Assembly (NCBI GenBank): GCA_022497155.1
Contig: MU385732.1
Coordinates: 124,001 to 188,000, forward strand
Source: Whalleya microplaca
Taxonomy: Eukaryota; Ascomycota; Sordariomycetes; Xylariales; Xylariaceae
DNA: 64,000 bases
Direction: 5' to 3'
Positions within the stretch are counted from its first letter, which is position 1. Every line of letters begins with the position of its first letter. A program made the translations under genes and the position numbers. Shown here piece after piece: positions 1-13,764 of this stretch. The notes beneath the pieces are model-generated. The model was not told the DNA's origin. It did not search any database and saw only the letters and a list, made by a program, of their open reading frames with translations.

Positions 1-3000
1 CGGAATCGATCATAGCAAGGCTGTGGCCTTGGTCATGCACGAATACGAGCCCGACCGTGCTTACATCTTGACCAGCGGCAATGTCCACTGGAAGACACAC
101 GACAGAGGCGAGACGTGGACGACCTTCTTTACGGACGCATACACCAGCGATTTCACCGAGACTATTGGTCGGTGGATGACTTTCCACGCCGAAGATCCAG
201 ACAAGATAATGTTTACTGGCATGGAATGCGAGGGCTTTTTCTGCGAAGAGCTCGTCATGTATACTACAGATGGCTTCGAAACTGATGCCAAATTCCTACG
301 CGGCCGTACCCAGGGCTGCTGGTGGGCCAAATCGTCGCAACTCTTCACTACGGGCCAGGAGGACCTGAACAAACAGAGGATACTGTGCATCATCAGGGGT
401 GGCATATTTTCTCCTCAGGAGGACAATCGCCTCCTGATATCTGACAATTATTTCAAAGCCGATGGAGCAGATGGCGTTATCCAGGAGTTCGAGCCGGACT
501 TGAACGGCGACAGCGCAGTTCAGGGCATTGTGAGCATAGTTGAAGTCAAGAAATATCTCCTGGCAGCTGTTACCTCACGGAACACGGCAGAGATGGCCTT
601 GTACGTGACCGGTGATACCCTGAAGTGGCACCGTGCCATCTTCCCTCACGATCATCAACTCCTCGAAGCCTCGTATACCGTACTAGAAAGTACCAATTAC
701 AGTATCCAGATCGACGTCAGAACCAGCCGGCGCATGTCGAGACCTATGGGCACCCTGCTTACCAGCAATTCCAACGGCACATATTTTACTAGGAATGTCG
801 AGCATACAAACCGCAATCTAGACGCTTATGTCGACTTCGAGAAAGTCACCGGAATTCAAGGTATCTTCTTGGTCAATCAAGTAGACAACTGGAAGGAGGT
901 GGAGCAAGACGACGAGGAAAAGAAGGTTAAGACTAAGATCACCTTCGATGATGGCAGAACCTTCGAGTCCGTCAAGACAGGCGACGAAAAAATCCACCTC
1001 CACTCGGTGACAGAACTCAACAACGTTGGTCCAGTCTTCTCGAGTCCTGCTCCTGGTCTCGTAATGGGCAATGGAAACGAGGGCAGCCATTTGAAAGGCT
1101 ACTGGGAATCTCATCTCTATGTATCTGATGATGCTGGCAGGACCTGGATCAAGGGACCCAAGGGCCCGCACAAGTACGAATTCGGCGACCAGGGTTCGAT
1201 TCTTCTCGCGGTCAGAGATAGCGAGGAAGATGATGTCAAGGAGATTAAATATTCCCTAGACCATGGCCAGAACTGGGAATCTACGAAATTGCCGGACGGC
1301 CTTAGTGTCTCTCCTTGGACATTGACAACTACCCAAGACTCGACTAGTCTCAAGTTTCTGTTTACCGCCCGTAAGGGATCTAGGGAATCGCCAAACGGGT
1401 ATTACGTAATCTCGATTGACTTTGAGGGGCTGCACGAGAACACTTGCAAGGAGAGTGATATGGAAGATTGGTTCGCGCGCGTTGATGACGAAGGTAATCC
1501 AAGTTGTGTGATGGGCCACACACAGAAGTACCACAGGCGAAGGAAAACTGCCGAGTGTTTCATCAAGCAGAAGTTCAAGGATCCTGTTCCAGACTCAGAT
1601 CCATGCGAATGCACTGCTGCCGATTTTGAGTGTGACTTCAATTTTGTTCGAGATGGTGACGGGTGCAAGCCCGCCAGCGCTATCCCAGCTCCGGAAGGGG
1701 CTTGCAAGTCAGATAACTCTGAAGAGACATTCATGGGATCTTCCGGCTGGCGTCTCATACCCGGCAACGAGTGCAAGCGTACCAAGGGAGATCAGAAGGA
1801 TGACCAAAAAGAATGGAAATGCTCGGATGCGAAAAACCCACCAAATGCGCCTGGCAGCGATAAGATCGAGCATATTCAGTGGCCGTTTGAGGGAGACTTC
1901 GACCTTTTCGACAAACATTATCTTGAGCGTGGTGAATTAGACACCGGAGATGGTGAAACAATCATTGCCAGGCCGTACAAGGCCATCTCGCACGAAGCTG
2001 GGCACATCTTCATTACCAACGACCATGGCAAGAACTGGACTAAAGCCAAGCTTCCTGGAGATGAGAGTGTTTACGCTATTGTCACTCATCCTTATGTTAA
2101 AGATATGGCCTTCTTCTTGACAAAGGAAGCTAAAGTCTATTATACTCTCGATCGGGGCCGGCATTTCGACTTTTTTACGCCACGGGACCCGCCTGATCGC
2201 TCTTTGAGCATACCGCCTCTTGCATTTCATCCAGACAGGAAAGATTGGTTTATATGGCATGGTAAAAAATGCCACGACAAGGAGTGCTACCTAGAGGCAT
2301 CACTCTCTACAGACCGTGGCGACAGTTGGGAGACTTTGAAGCGGTACGTGGAGAAGTGTGAGTTCACGGGTTCGTCGGCCTATAAATTTCGGAATACAAC
2401 TCAAATAGTTTGTCTGGCAAGAACGCGTGAAGACAAGGACGACAATAATCCTCTTCAACTCTTGTACAGTGACGAATTCCCAAAATACAAGATGAGCGTG
2501 GCTCTAGATAACGTCAGCAACTTTGCTACCATGGCCGAGTTCATTGTGGTAGCTACCGAAAATCAGACGGAGAAGACGCTCAACGCATTTGCTAGTGTGA
2601 ACGGGAAAGATTACGCACCGGCCCATTTCCCATACAATTTCGAGGTACCTCACTCGAATGCATACACTGTCCTGGATAGTTCAACCCATGCAGTCAACTT
2701 ATTTGTTGCAACGACCACAAAACAGGACAATCGACAATATGGGTCGATCCTCAAGAGTAACTCGAATGGAACGTCGTTCGTGTTGAGCGCCGCAGGCGTC
2801 AATTGCGATGATAGCTACTACGTAGATTTCGAGAAGATGCTCGGTTTAGAAGGCGTCGTACTTGTTAATACAGTTGCCAATCGCGACAGTGACTCGGGAT
2901 CAAAGAGGCTTCAGACGAGGATTAGTCACAACGACGGCGCCGAATGGACCTTCCTGCCACCACCAGAACGGGATCTCGATGGACAAAAGTTCAGTTGCTA

Positions 3001-4371
3001 CAGCAAGACCGGCGACGAGTCTTGCGCTCTCCATATTCATGGTTATACCGAACGTGCTGACCACAGGAAGACATACTCTTCGGAGTCGGCAGTCGGTATC
3101 ATGTTCGGCATTGGTAATATCGGCCCTGCCCTTGAGGACAGCAAAAATGCCGACACATTCATGACCACCGATGCTGGCTTGAGCTGGAAAATGGTGAAGA
3201 AGGGAGCATGGACATGGTCTTTTGGTGACCAGGGATCCATCTTGGTGCTCGCAAAACGAAACACACCAACCAAGTCTGTATCCTATTCGCTCGACCGAGG
3301 TGACACATGGAATGACTACGCTTTTTCGGATAAGGAAGTCATCATTACCGACATAACTACTCTGCGATCTGGTTCCTCTAGGAATTTCATCCTTTGGGGG
3401 CGAGATGGAGCTAAGTTATTCACGGTGAACCTCGACTTTTCTGGAGTAATGAGCGGGCCATGCAAGGACGACGATGACCGTGAAAAATCCGACTATGAGT
3501 TATGGTCACCACAGCATCCTTTGCAACCAAACGGTTGTCTCTTCGGCCATAAGAATTACTATCTACGGAAAAAGAAGGATAGGAAGTGTTATAGCGATCA
3601 CAAGTTGCAACGCTTGTACAGCAGTGAGAATTGTGAATGTACTCGACAGGACTTTGAGTGGTAAGTGCGACTTGGAATAAGAGCATCAATGGGTCGGCCA
3701 ATATGTGCTAACTACTTCGCTGCAGTGATTATAATTTCGAGATGGACAATCACGGCCAATGCACACTCGTTGATGGACTCAAGCCTCTCGATCCAGAGCA
3801 GACTTGTAAGGAGAACCCCGATGAAGTTGAATACTACGAGCCTAGCGGCTTCCGTCGTATCCCCTTGACGACCTGCCGAGGCGGCGATGAGGCTGACAAG
3901 ATACTCACACCTCATCCTTGCCCTGGTCATGAGGAAGAATTTGAGAAAGTCCACGGTGTGTCGGGTGTCGTTATTTTCTTCGCTGTCGTGATCCCCGTAG
4001 CCTTTGCCTCATTTGTTGGTTGGTGGGTCTATCGCAACTGGCAAGGCAAATTTGGGCAAATCCGGCTCGGGGAGCAAGGCTTCAACGACGAGTCGCCTTG
4101 GGTCAAGTACCCAGTCATTGCCATATCAGCAGTGGTCGCAGTGGTCGGGGCGCTGCCTCTTCTCGCAGAGAGTGTCTGGCGCAGCATAAGCTCTGCATTT
4201 AACAAGGTGCGAAGCCGGCGAGATGGTGGAGGTAATTACAGCTGGCTGGGGAGAAGCAGCCAGCGGAGGTTCACGACAAGAGACAGCTTTGCACGAGGGA
4301 GGGCTGACTATGCCATTGTGGATGAAGACGAGGGCGAGCTGCTCGGCGAAGACAGCGATGAGGAGGTGTGA
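1..4371 (+). CDS. VPS10: Vacuolar protein sorting receptor Vps10 (sortilin family), 5' partial
   Basis: This is the type I receptor that carries carboxypeptidase Y and other vacuolar hydrolases from the late Golgi to the endosome. The frame is already open at base 2, so the start and signal peptide lie to the left; 1434 residues are visible. Exons are 2-3660 and 3726-4371, with a 65-nt phase-2 intron (GTAAGT...CTGCAG) whose removal restores the motif CECTRQDFECDYNF. Two sortilin beta-propellers are present, each with many Asp-boxes (THDRGETW, SDDAGRTW, TNDHGKNW, STDRGDSW, SLDRGDTW). Each is followed by a Cys-rich 10CC module (about 1440-1790 and 3460-3915). Hydrophobic segments sit at about 3955-4035 and 4105-4165. 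The tail ends in an acidic cluster around a Leu-Leu (DEDEGELLGEDSDEEV), which fits endosome sorting. Identity is secure. Confidence 0.97.
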
Positions 4372-6940
4372 GTCATATCTACAGAGTTTGACAATCAAAT
4401 GTATACACGACTTTAGAATTGCGCTTGGGGTATTCTTGGGAAATCCATCATGAAACTCAGTGGTGTTGGCACGGGCGAGAGGCGTAATCGTGACCGACAT
4501 ATCTACAAGGGGGTTAGGTAGTCAGCATAGCAAGCGTCATGGAAGGAACGATATTGGATTTCCTCCCGGTGCAGCATAGATTTTGGGGGCTCTGGAGTAG
4601 TAGGCCTGGTTGACCTTAAGCTTGTATAACTGTTTCATCACTTTACCCTGTGGAAACTCTGTAGTCTATGTACCAAAAGGAATGAAAACAAGGATAAAAA
4701 AAAACCTCAACATGGATATATCACGAGGAATCAACTACTTCCATTGGAATCGGCCAACTCCTAGACTGTTAGAGTTTGAATAATGGGAGCCGTGAGGTGC
4801 TTGCTAACACTCGAGTTGCACCGCAGTCTATAACCCATATACCTTATACATATACTTGTTATATATACGTAGCTAGCCAAAGAATCGAGTCGCGCCAGGC
4901 ATGCGGGGAGTATCGAATGAGAGATAGTAGCGTTTCGCCAGCTGCAGGACTCGTCACATAGACGTGCTACCAGTAGCAATAATGTCATCTCTGATAGGAC
5001 CAAAGAAAGCAAGTGGGGGGAGGGGGGGCAGTCCGTGGATGACGCTATGTCGCTGGAAGACGACGATGCTACGGTGGGAACATCTTCGGCCGGTTGGCAA
5101 AGATAAAGCGTGCCGAATCCGGATGTAGGTGTGTTCCTGATATATGTATGCATGTATATACCTACATGGTAAGGTTAGTACCTGTGCAGCTGTGGTCTTG
5201 CCCACCGCTCCACTCCCACGAGAAGGGGTAAGATTTCAGGGGAACAAGGATTGGGCAGGCTTGGAAGAAGCGGAGGAGCAGGGAATTTGTTATTGATCAA
5301 AGATTTTACCTATAGACCTATAGGCATCGTACATAGCCTTTTTCCTACCGAGACTATTATATATTCCCCAACTATTTCTATCAGTTTCGATTATGATGAA
5401 CAAAGTGATTTCTATAAATCTGTAATATTTACTCCTATCCAGGTGACGCGGGACTAGATACCAATGAAGAAGCCACTTCAAACAGATGGGCCGATAGACA
5501 GACCAATAACCAGCCTTCAGAGATGCAGCGCGCATGTATGTACTGCAGCCTGCTCCAACCGTCGGGATACAACGCAGGAGTATTGACACCTGTCAGTGGG
5601 CAGAATGTATGTATCTGCAATTGCGCGCATGAATCCAATAAGCAAGTTGTTGCCAACTCATTAGAGGGCCATATGCGTAAAAGATATTGCTTTGGCGTCC
5701 ATACGAGCTGTCGATGTGGCCCTCCTTCCAAGCCATATCTGCACACGTGCAAAGGGAGGTATGTATGTAGGCCCCTATTCCTGTTTGCGAGTGTTTCCAA
5801 CAGGTCTGTGGGATACCCCGGAAAGGGTCAGTGCTATCGCATTATATCCTAATATATCGATGCCTCCGCGAAATTCGGTATACGGCCGATATAGTTAAGA
5901 TGTCCCACTTGGCACAGACTTAATTGGTATAGTATGCGTTCCCGACCAGCTGAGCCGTCAAGATCACTGTAAATATATCACTATGGTGTTATCGTATTAT
6001 GTATAACGCCAGGGGGGATTGACAGGTAAAATTCAATAGTCTACCATGCTATAGTATATTTCGAGAGCGGTGGATGCTTGAGAACAGTGCCCCTGGCGCC
6101 AAGACAACGGTCCTTACGAAACTAGACCGATCGGCCCATCCTATCGGGCAAGCTATCGGACACTACTACGTAGTAGGACACCCACGAGCGTCCTTTTGTA
6201 CTACGTACAGATGTAGTAGCTCGAGGTATCCACCGCAACGGTAAAGACTGCAAGACGCAGAATAAAATCCGCAGAAGGCGAACGGGGAAGAATGCCTCTC
6301 TTGACCGTCGGGCCTAGGTTACATACAGTCATGCACTCATTGGCGCTCAGGCCCTGCAGTATCAACGGGTCAGCATCTAAGAACGGTGAGCTTTGCGAAC
6401 GGCGAGTTAGAAACAAAATGGGGAGTTCTCAGAGAACCCCAACAGCTGCTGTTGTGATATCTCATCATCTATTGTAGTGAGAGAAAGGGACTATAAGATA
6501 GCTTCATGATGCATATTGGTGGCCCAATACCTTCTGTCGCCCTGTTTCGCACGCTGCAAACAAACGTGCGCCCAGCCTGTAAGTCAGATAGCCTCGCAAC
6601 GGTAAATAACGTTTTTGAATGCCCTTGTGAATTGCTGCAAAAGCCCATCAAGCCACCACCCTTATAACTCCGCGCAATGATTGTTTTGGACAAGAAATAC
6701 AACAACGCCCAATAGAAATCATTCTTATCATCGACATTTTCCCTTTCGCCACACTCCACGCTCGGTGCGACATGAGAGTTAGGTAGCTTTCAAAATCAGT
6801 CAAGCGTATGTAATCCATGTGATATGTTACAGAAATGGAGAGACGAAAAACCAATATTAGAATGAGCGTGTCGTTGAAAAATAAACCGGAATCGAGCAGA
6901 TACGGACAGGCCGAAAGGTTACAAGTGTGGCTTGTACTGT
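4372..6940. other. Intergenic region between convergent genes
   Basis: About 2.6 kb between the stop of VPS10 and the stop of the minus-strand gene that follows. It contains the VPS10 3' flank with an A-rich tract near 4690-4705, and an isolated G-run pair (G6-A-G7) at about 5015-5028. The short ORFs have no recognisable family, no splice-supported extension and biased composition. I see no gene here. Confidence 0.6.
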
Positions 6941-9510
6941 TCAGCTTCGTCGCACTCGGTTCCAAATTCGCTTCATAACACCGCCTTCCAAACGCGGACT
7001 ACCAAGCTCCTGGTCAATATCTGCAAATATCTTATCAATACTCTCTTTGGTTGCAGTTCTCGTGTGGTTGGCAGACGCAGGAGTACCCTCCCGATATGGC
7101 ATTGATTGGGAACGCCTCCCTGAAGGCTGCTGTGATCCTCCCTGCCATCCATAGATTTGGTCCTCGCAAGCCCGCAGATCGGGCCTCGTCAGCGTCATGC
7201 GTAGTGTCATCTCGCGCGACGCGGCTGGCGCTTGCGCATAACCATCTGGAAGCCTATGCGCATGATAATCATCATCGATATCGATAGGGGAGGGCTTGAC
7301 AGCATGTTCATGTTTCTCTGGCGTATCAGGGGTCCTTGGCGAGTCCGGGTCCGTCATCGACACGTCGTCGCTATACGTAGACGATTTGTCGTCCGCAAGA
7401 AACGTCTGGAACTCGGAATCCGGAGATAACATCGCACGCGGGTATCCCTTTGCGATGGGCTGAGCGTCGATATCTAGTCCTTCTGCGCGGGCATGGTTCG
7501 AAGGGAAGCCAAACTCGATTGCCTCGTCGAACTTCTGCGGGGAGGCAAGGTATACTCGCAACTTTAAACGCGCCTCTGGATCCTGATAGTGAGCTGCCGC
7601 CGGGTCAATTGAAGCCAATGAGTCCTGGGCAGCGTGTTTCGGGGTTATGAGCGATAAAGCCCTAGATTTCCGTCGACCGGTCTGGGGAAAAGTGCCCGAA
7701 GTTGTCACGAACGGATCGGTGCGAGATGTAGCGTCTTTTGTTGCCGGTCGATTCGAGGAAAGCGAAGGGCGCCCAAACGGATTCTTGGAGATAGACAAGC
7801 GCCGGCGGAACGAGGAAGACCTCTGACCTTTGTTAGTCAACGGTACCGCCTCTACCGTCTCTTTTAAATTTGCGTGATAGTCGTCGAGGACGAGGCGAAG
7901 ATCGAGGTCTTCATCTTCGTCCAGCCATCTGAAGCTGTCATAGAGTGAATCGTGCCCTTCTCCTAGAGCAGAAGGCTGTTTGTCGATTGATATAGATTCC
8001 ATACTGGGCCGCAGAGGCGATGGCGGGGTGGGTGGGTAAAGAGGTGGGCTTCTCGCACGGCGACCAGCCTTCAAGATTGCCTCATCGGCAGCGTCCAGAA
8101 TTACGCTTTGTCTCAACTGTCTGGCGACAAGGAGTTGCTCTTCTCTAGTGAGATGCTTTTCCCTAATCTTAGCGGGAAGCTTAGCCAGGGACAAAGAGTC
8201 GACTGAAAGTGCGTGATCCCGATACAAGGGAGCTGTAGTTGGTCGCTCCGAAGGCTTGCTAACAACTCCGGCGTTCAAGGATTGACCTCGAAGTCTGTGG
8301 CGCTGGTGGGCAAGGTCGATGTCGGCGTGGTTTGGGTTGTCCAGGACATCAGAAGTCTGAGCAAAGCGCAGGCGTTCCAAGGTTGAGAAATACTAGGGAG
8401 AGGGAGGAGAAATCTCAGCAAAAGGTCCCGAGTATGTAGGCAGTGTAGGCTAGACAGGCAGAATGCACATGTAATATGTGACGGACGGGTGAATTGTGCT
8501 GCTGCAGGAACGGACATGGGGCAGGACAAGACATGCAGCAGACATGCACTTGCGATGCCCAAAGCGTGCATAACCGGGATGTACTTGGCTGCTTAGCGAG
8601 CGAACCATCGGGAGTGACAATGCAGGTTCACTCCGACGTGCTCTCCAATGGGAACCTGGCAGCCCTGGCCAGCTTCTGCATCTGTCTAGCAGTTATCGCG
8701 TCTACGCGGTCTGACAACTTCATTGGCAGATCGAGGCTGACTGGCAACATACCATGCGAGCGACGCCAGCGCGTCTTCGCCTTCCAATGTCTGGCAAACT
8801 ACCCAATCCAAAGGGGAGGGGAGAGACATGAGGGAAAGGTACATAGGGAAGAAGCAATCGGAATGCTAGGGGCAGAGGGGACAGATACTCCACAGAATTG
8901 CCCGGGAAGTGAGCCATGTACTATAGTAAACGATGCTACTCAATAACGGCATTGATGTCGCACTGCGACTAGCACAGCGAGCTGTGAGACATAGCATTGC
9001 TTTTTCATCTGCAGCATCACCCGTCTGCTTGATTTCACTTGAACTTGGACAGCACACTGGACCGTGCCCAAACTCAAGCATACGAAGCAAGTGATAATAA
9101 TATGAACTCACTTTACGCCTAATTGCGATAGGAAGGGCCTCGAATTCCTCTAGGTCCTGTCGTGTGAGGGGCGGATGTGACTGCGGCGGTGGCGGCTGGT
9201 CTCGCATCGTTTGGTTGTACTGGCCTTCCCTTTCCTTCTTTTCCTTCCTGTCCATCCTTGCTTGAACGCCACCATCGCCGCATGATGTCATGCCGGTTTG
9301 CCTGTTGTTGGGTAGGGGTAGCCAATGCCGGATAGAGCCACGAGACGAGTCCGGGCGGTGCTGAAGCGGCTGGTGTGCCGACTCGCACCGTCGGTGCCGG
9401 TCGATGAGGCTGTTGTGATAGTCAAGCGTGCTAGCGTTGGGTCGGGCCGTTCTGTGACAGTCAGGATAGCTCCCGTCACTCGAGAGTTTATTAGTTGAAC
9501 GTCGCCGCAT
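6941..9510 (-). CDS. Conserved disordered fungal protein, two exons
   Basis: A predicted 616-residue protein of unknown function. Exon 1 is 9510-9112 and exon 2 is 8392-6941. The join reads ALPIAIRRK/YFSTLERLRFAQ, a continuous conserved-looking segment, with donor GTGAGT and acceptor CTAG. The 719-nt phase-0 intron is long for this window. After the join comes a charged, probably helical stretch (KIREKHLTREEQLLVARQLR), followed by low-complexity Ser/Pro-rich sequence with SPPLYPPTPP, TPDTPEK and many Ser/Arg patches. The C-terminus is basic (KRIWNRVRRS). There is no signal peptide or membrane segment. From memory it resembles fungal proteins annotated loosely as 'mucin-like', but it shows no secretion signal, so that name is not informative. 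The start at 9510 is the first in-frame ATG; later methionines are possible. Confidence 0.75.
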
Positions 9511-11761
9511 CGTCGATTACTGTACCGTGTTGTCGACTTGACGATAGGAAACGCGGGCTTCAAAAATCAAACGGGCCGGCCGGATCAGATCAGATCAGAT
9601 CAGACGTGCAGGTTCGGCAGTATCATGGTTGTTGATGTTTTTCTTGAGGGGGGAATATTGTTGATAACATCAACAGGGCTAGAATATAGGTAGGCCAGAA
9701 CGGAGTACAGGCACGGACAGATGGAAAACAACGATAATCTACGTGTAATAGGGCATTGCTACCTATACAAACTCCATTAAGTATCACGGACAGATTTCCC
9801 CAGCTTGTCGGGAAGGGGAGAGAGCTCTGTGATAATGGATTCTGGACAAGGTCCGACCCTTATTAGGGTACCTGAGTACGGAGTATGTACATTCACACTT
9901 ACTGAAAATCAGGCTTAGCGCCCCTGCCGCTTTTGCTCAGACCGTCAGGACTCTCAGCCTTAAGCCTTACATAAATCATGTAACTATGTTACCTAGTTAT
10001 GCATTGAAGACGGATTCAAATTACCGTTCACCTTGCAAGAAGAACCGTTCAACCATTGAACATACAGCCCGGTAGAAACTTGTCTTACACTCGACAAGCT
10101 CTGCTTTGTAAGTCCTTATGAATCACAGCTAGATGTCTAATGAAGGGGCATGTAATGACATCAGAAATAATAGAAATTAGAATAAGCATGTTCATGCATT
10201 GCAAGATAGATACGTAGTGGAAGCGCATGAGAAATACTGTGTATACTCTTAGCCAAAGACTATATAGGGCTATCATGGACCTTACCGTGTAAGCCCTGCC
10301 AACCTCATACAGTACTATATTCAGACCTAAGACAAACTGCGATATGCTTTTCATTCTGCTGTAAACTGTACAAAACTGTCCGGTCCCCTTTCACAACTAC
10401 TTTATGAAGGGTATTGAGCAAGAACAGCCTATGCATTATGGATCAGCTTGGGATAAATCTTGTTGTATTAAGATGCGGTCAGTGTTAGCCTGTTAGCCAT
10501 TAAAGCGGCATCATACGAGAACGTATTCAGCTAGTACACAGTTACACGTATGGGAACCCATTTCTAGGGTTCTTTGGGTTCCTGTGCGCTGGGAATTTCA
10601 GGATCCCCGGGCACACTGGCTCGAAGACCGTTACTGCCGTTTGACGCTGTTGATCAATTACCGTGACAGGTCTACGAGACGAACTATTGGCGAAAATGGA
10701 CCAAGTTAGACCACATCGGGTTGAGCAAAGTGGGCTCCAAAGCGCGGTTCACGTGGGTTGCTTGGTTGCCTGGTCCCCTCGGACCAATTGGGCGCGTTGA
10801 CTCGAGGTTGTTGATGAATTTGGGGCTGTTCAAGGGGAAAAGAAGAGACTCGAGAAGAATCAGGAAACGACATAACGACCCCGGGACCTATCTAACCTAA
10901 CCTAGTAGAGAGTTCCCTACCTACCGGAACCAAAGGGTTCTATAATACGTATAGTATATGTAGCAGGCAAGGTCTGTCTCGTGGTTGAGTTCCATCGCTG
11001 CCCGTGCTACTTTTCAGAGTCCAGACACCGTCCGAACATCTAGTGGATCTTTCTCAGCCTCGACATAATAATGTCGACTTGGGACGATGCCGTGTCTACT
11101 GTACATACATGTACCGTAGTATGATTTGCAATGTTCGCGATATTCGCATGCCTAGTGAGGACGGGAGCTGTTCTGCATCGTCGTCTTCCTCCATGCCGTT
11201 GAAAGCAGTATCTTGGATGGGCATGGATCATCAAGGCCGTCTTCTCATAGCTTGCTTGGGCACTGAGCAATAGGTAATGGAGCTAGGGAAGATAGTGGGC
11301 CTGTCATCTAACAGCAATTTACGGCATATTCCGCTCAGCAACTCGTCATTGAGGTTCGTGCTCTGACCTCCATCATTGTTCAAGAAGCTCGTTTCGACAC
11401 GCTTGATACGCGGTAGTCGTTGTAATTGGCATCGTCGCGAATGAGGCCACACTTGCAGCATCTCTTTTCTCTTGAAACAAGAAGGATGGGACGGGCCTCC
11501 AGCACAGATACGGTACTAATAGATATCTGGGCAAGCTATGTATCAAAATCCAGGATAGTGTCCTCAACTCGTCATACTAAAAGAACACAGGTCCTATAAG
11601 GACTCAACCCAATCTAGACATTATGCAACTGCTAGCTCTTAAACCAAGAAACTTCCGTCAAGTAGGCAACTTGTGAATTGAAACATCCTGGGCGCATCAA
11701 CCTTCCTTAATTGCACCATGAAGTGCTCATCTCCAAGAAGATGGGGAGATGCATAGCCAAT
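9511..11761. other. Intergenic region
   Basis: About 2.25 kb containing the promoter side of the disordered-protein gene and the 3' flank of the lysine aminomutase gene. Apart from a GATCA repeat at 9583-9604 I find only short, unsupported ORFs. No RNA gene or mobile element is visible. Confidence 0.6.
9583..9604. repeat. (GATCA)n microsatellite
   Basis: Four perfect GATCA units plus a partial unit, about 75 bp upstream of the start codon of the minus-strand gene ending at 9510. It therefore lies in its leader or core promoter. Confidence 0.85.
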
Positions 11762-13764
11762 TCATGCAGACTTTACCGGATCGACCGGGTCGTAGTATCT
11801 ATACACCTTGCCCCCCTTCCCATTACGCGTGAGACCTGGCGCAGTAAACGTTGATACACCCGTTCTTCGGTCATAGGATTCGAAATGCGCTGCCTGCCGC
11901 TTACCGCCACCACCGGGAAGGTCGACGACAAACTTCGGCGTGTTATAGCCGGCAGTTAACCCCTGGATCTGCGAGTCAAGGTCGATGATTGTCTGTAGAG
12001 GTGTACGGAGGTGCTCTACTTTCGGCACCATATCGCCCTGGTACACATAGTACTAACCACCTAGTTAGCAACTAAACAGACTCCGTCCCCAGGCCACGGG
12101 GATCTCACTGGTTGAATGCCCATCTTGCTCAGCTTCTGGATGAGAGTGAACATAGTCTCAACATTGTCATTAATACCGCGAGTGAGAACAGTCTATCCCA
12201 TATTGAGGAGTTAGCAAGTGTAGTGTTTGTTAGTCCCGAGAGGGTACCCGTAGAGGGATCGAGGATAGAAACGACCCCTGAATGAGATTTCAGGAAACGA
12301 ACTACAACCTCCTAACTGAACGGCAAAAAGAGCTATTCTGATTACTGACCTGGTTACGGACAGTGACACCTGATTGCATCAATTTCAGGCTAGCTTTTTC
12401 CGTGATCCAGGATATCTCATTTGGATGATTAAAATGCGTATGTAAGGCCATTTGCTTCCCAGCCCTCCTGGCTTTGTCCGATACATTGATCAGAGCATCT
12501 GCCCACGGGTCTTGTTTATCAAGAATTCGGGTAGGGCCTACTGCTAGGCCCTTCGACGCGATGCGGAATCTCTCGACATTTTTCATGTTAATGAGCCGAT
12601 CGCCGATCCAGTTGAGGATATCTGCAGTATTCGGAGTCAGTATTTTCTCTTTCTAGGTAGTTTGGCGACTCTTCGAGGGCATTGAGGATTACCCCCAGTA
12701 TTCCTGGCTCGCCGTGAATTGTTGCTCCTGATATAGGACGGAAAGGGTAATAAGTGATTCTGGATGCTGCTCACGAGGTGGTAGGTAGTAAGCATCACCG
12801 CCCGAGACGACAATGTCCTTAAGGCCCTCTTGGCTTTCGATATACGCGAAAGCGGCTTCAAGCCGTGGTCTTGAAAGCTTGAACCCTTGTTTTGTCAACA
12901 ATTCGGTATCTCGTCCAACCCCATAGGATCTCGTGCAAAATATGCAATAGGTTGGACAAACACTAATTGCTACGGCTCGTCAGCAATGGGGAAATCGGGG
13001 CAGGTGTTTGGAGTCGCATTACGGAGAAAGAGGGCTTTGTCGGGATACCGATGTACGACCCCATCGACCGGCGAGTCAGCCGCCTCATGTAGTGAGTCAA
13101 ACTCAAGTTGTGGGTGGTCCGGAAGCATTACTGATCTTAATGGAATAAATTGGTTGAAAATCGGATCGTTCGCCGGATCCTTCCAGTTAACTCTACTAAG
13201 CACGTACGGCCTATAGGGGGGTTAATTCTGACAGAGCCTAATACGAATGATTGCCTCTGCAATACTCGGCAAGAGAGGGTACTTACGTGACTTTAACTGA
13301 CATTGCGGAAGCTTTCATGCCACCAGCAACATCGCCCATAAAGCCGTCCCGACTCTGCATGCCTTCGAGGCCCTTTCGGCGAGGGACTTCATCAGGAAGT
13401 ACAGCGTCGAGAAACTCATGCAGTTTTTCTTTCCCTTCGACCATGTTCTGAAGACAGGTCAGCAGTTAGCCGGGGCAGTTCTCATAAATGTCATGCTCAC
13501 CTTGATTGCCCAAGCCCAAGACATGAAATCAACATGTGTGATATGTTTCCACGGCGGGAGCGTACGCCAATACTCGTCGACGCTTTCAATGGGCCCTCTC
13601 TCTTGCGTTGGTTGTGGTATGGAAGGGGCTGTGGCCTCTGACACGAGCGAACGTCGTTGGGTGGTGATAGATATGGGCCGTGTGAGACTGGATGAGACCC
13701 TTGATACACTCGAGCATCCTCCGCGACGGATGAGAGTCTGCTGATTACGAATGAAAGGAAACAT
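11762..13764 (-). CDS. Lysine 2,3-aminomutase (radical SAM, KamA family), seven exons
   Basis: Predicted 484-residue PLP- and SAM-dependent enzyme that would move the alpha-amino group of L-lysine to the beta carbon. Exons: 13764-13501, 13447-13287, 13210-13023, 12969-12775, 12621-12350, 12192-12109 and 12052-11762. All joins keep frame and restore family motifs. The radical-SAM cluster motif CPTYCIFC (Cys209, Cys213, Cys216) lies just after the third intron. PGGGGK supplies Lys439, equivalent to the PLP-binding lysine of clostridial lysine 2,3-aminomutase. The blocks DIVVSGGDAYYLPP, ALHTHFNHPNEISW and VEHLRTPLQT are also family hallmarks. The first 45 residues are rich in Arg and Ser with no acidic residue, like a mitochondrial presequence. 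Internal stops in the unspliced DNA all fall within the introns. No beta-lysine acetyltransferase lies nearby. The family is bacterial in origin, so an old transfer is plausible. Confidence 0.92.

Noticed and set aside
12600..13060. Internal stop codons in the aminomutase region suggesting a pseudogene
   Set aside because: All stops fall inside introns with GT/AG borders, and removing them restores the cluster motif, the following conserved blocks and the reading frame through seven exons.
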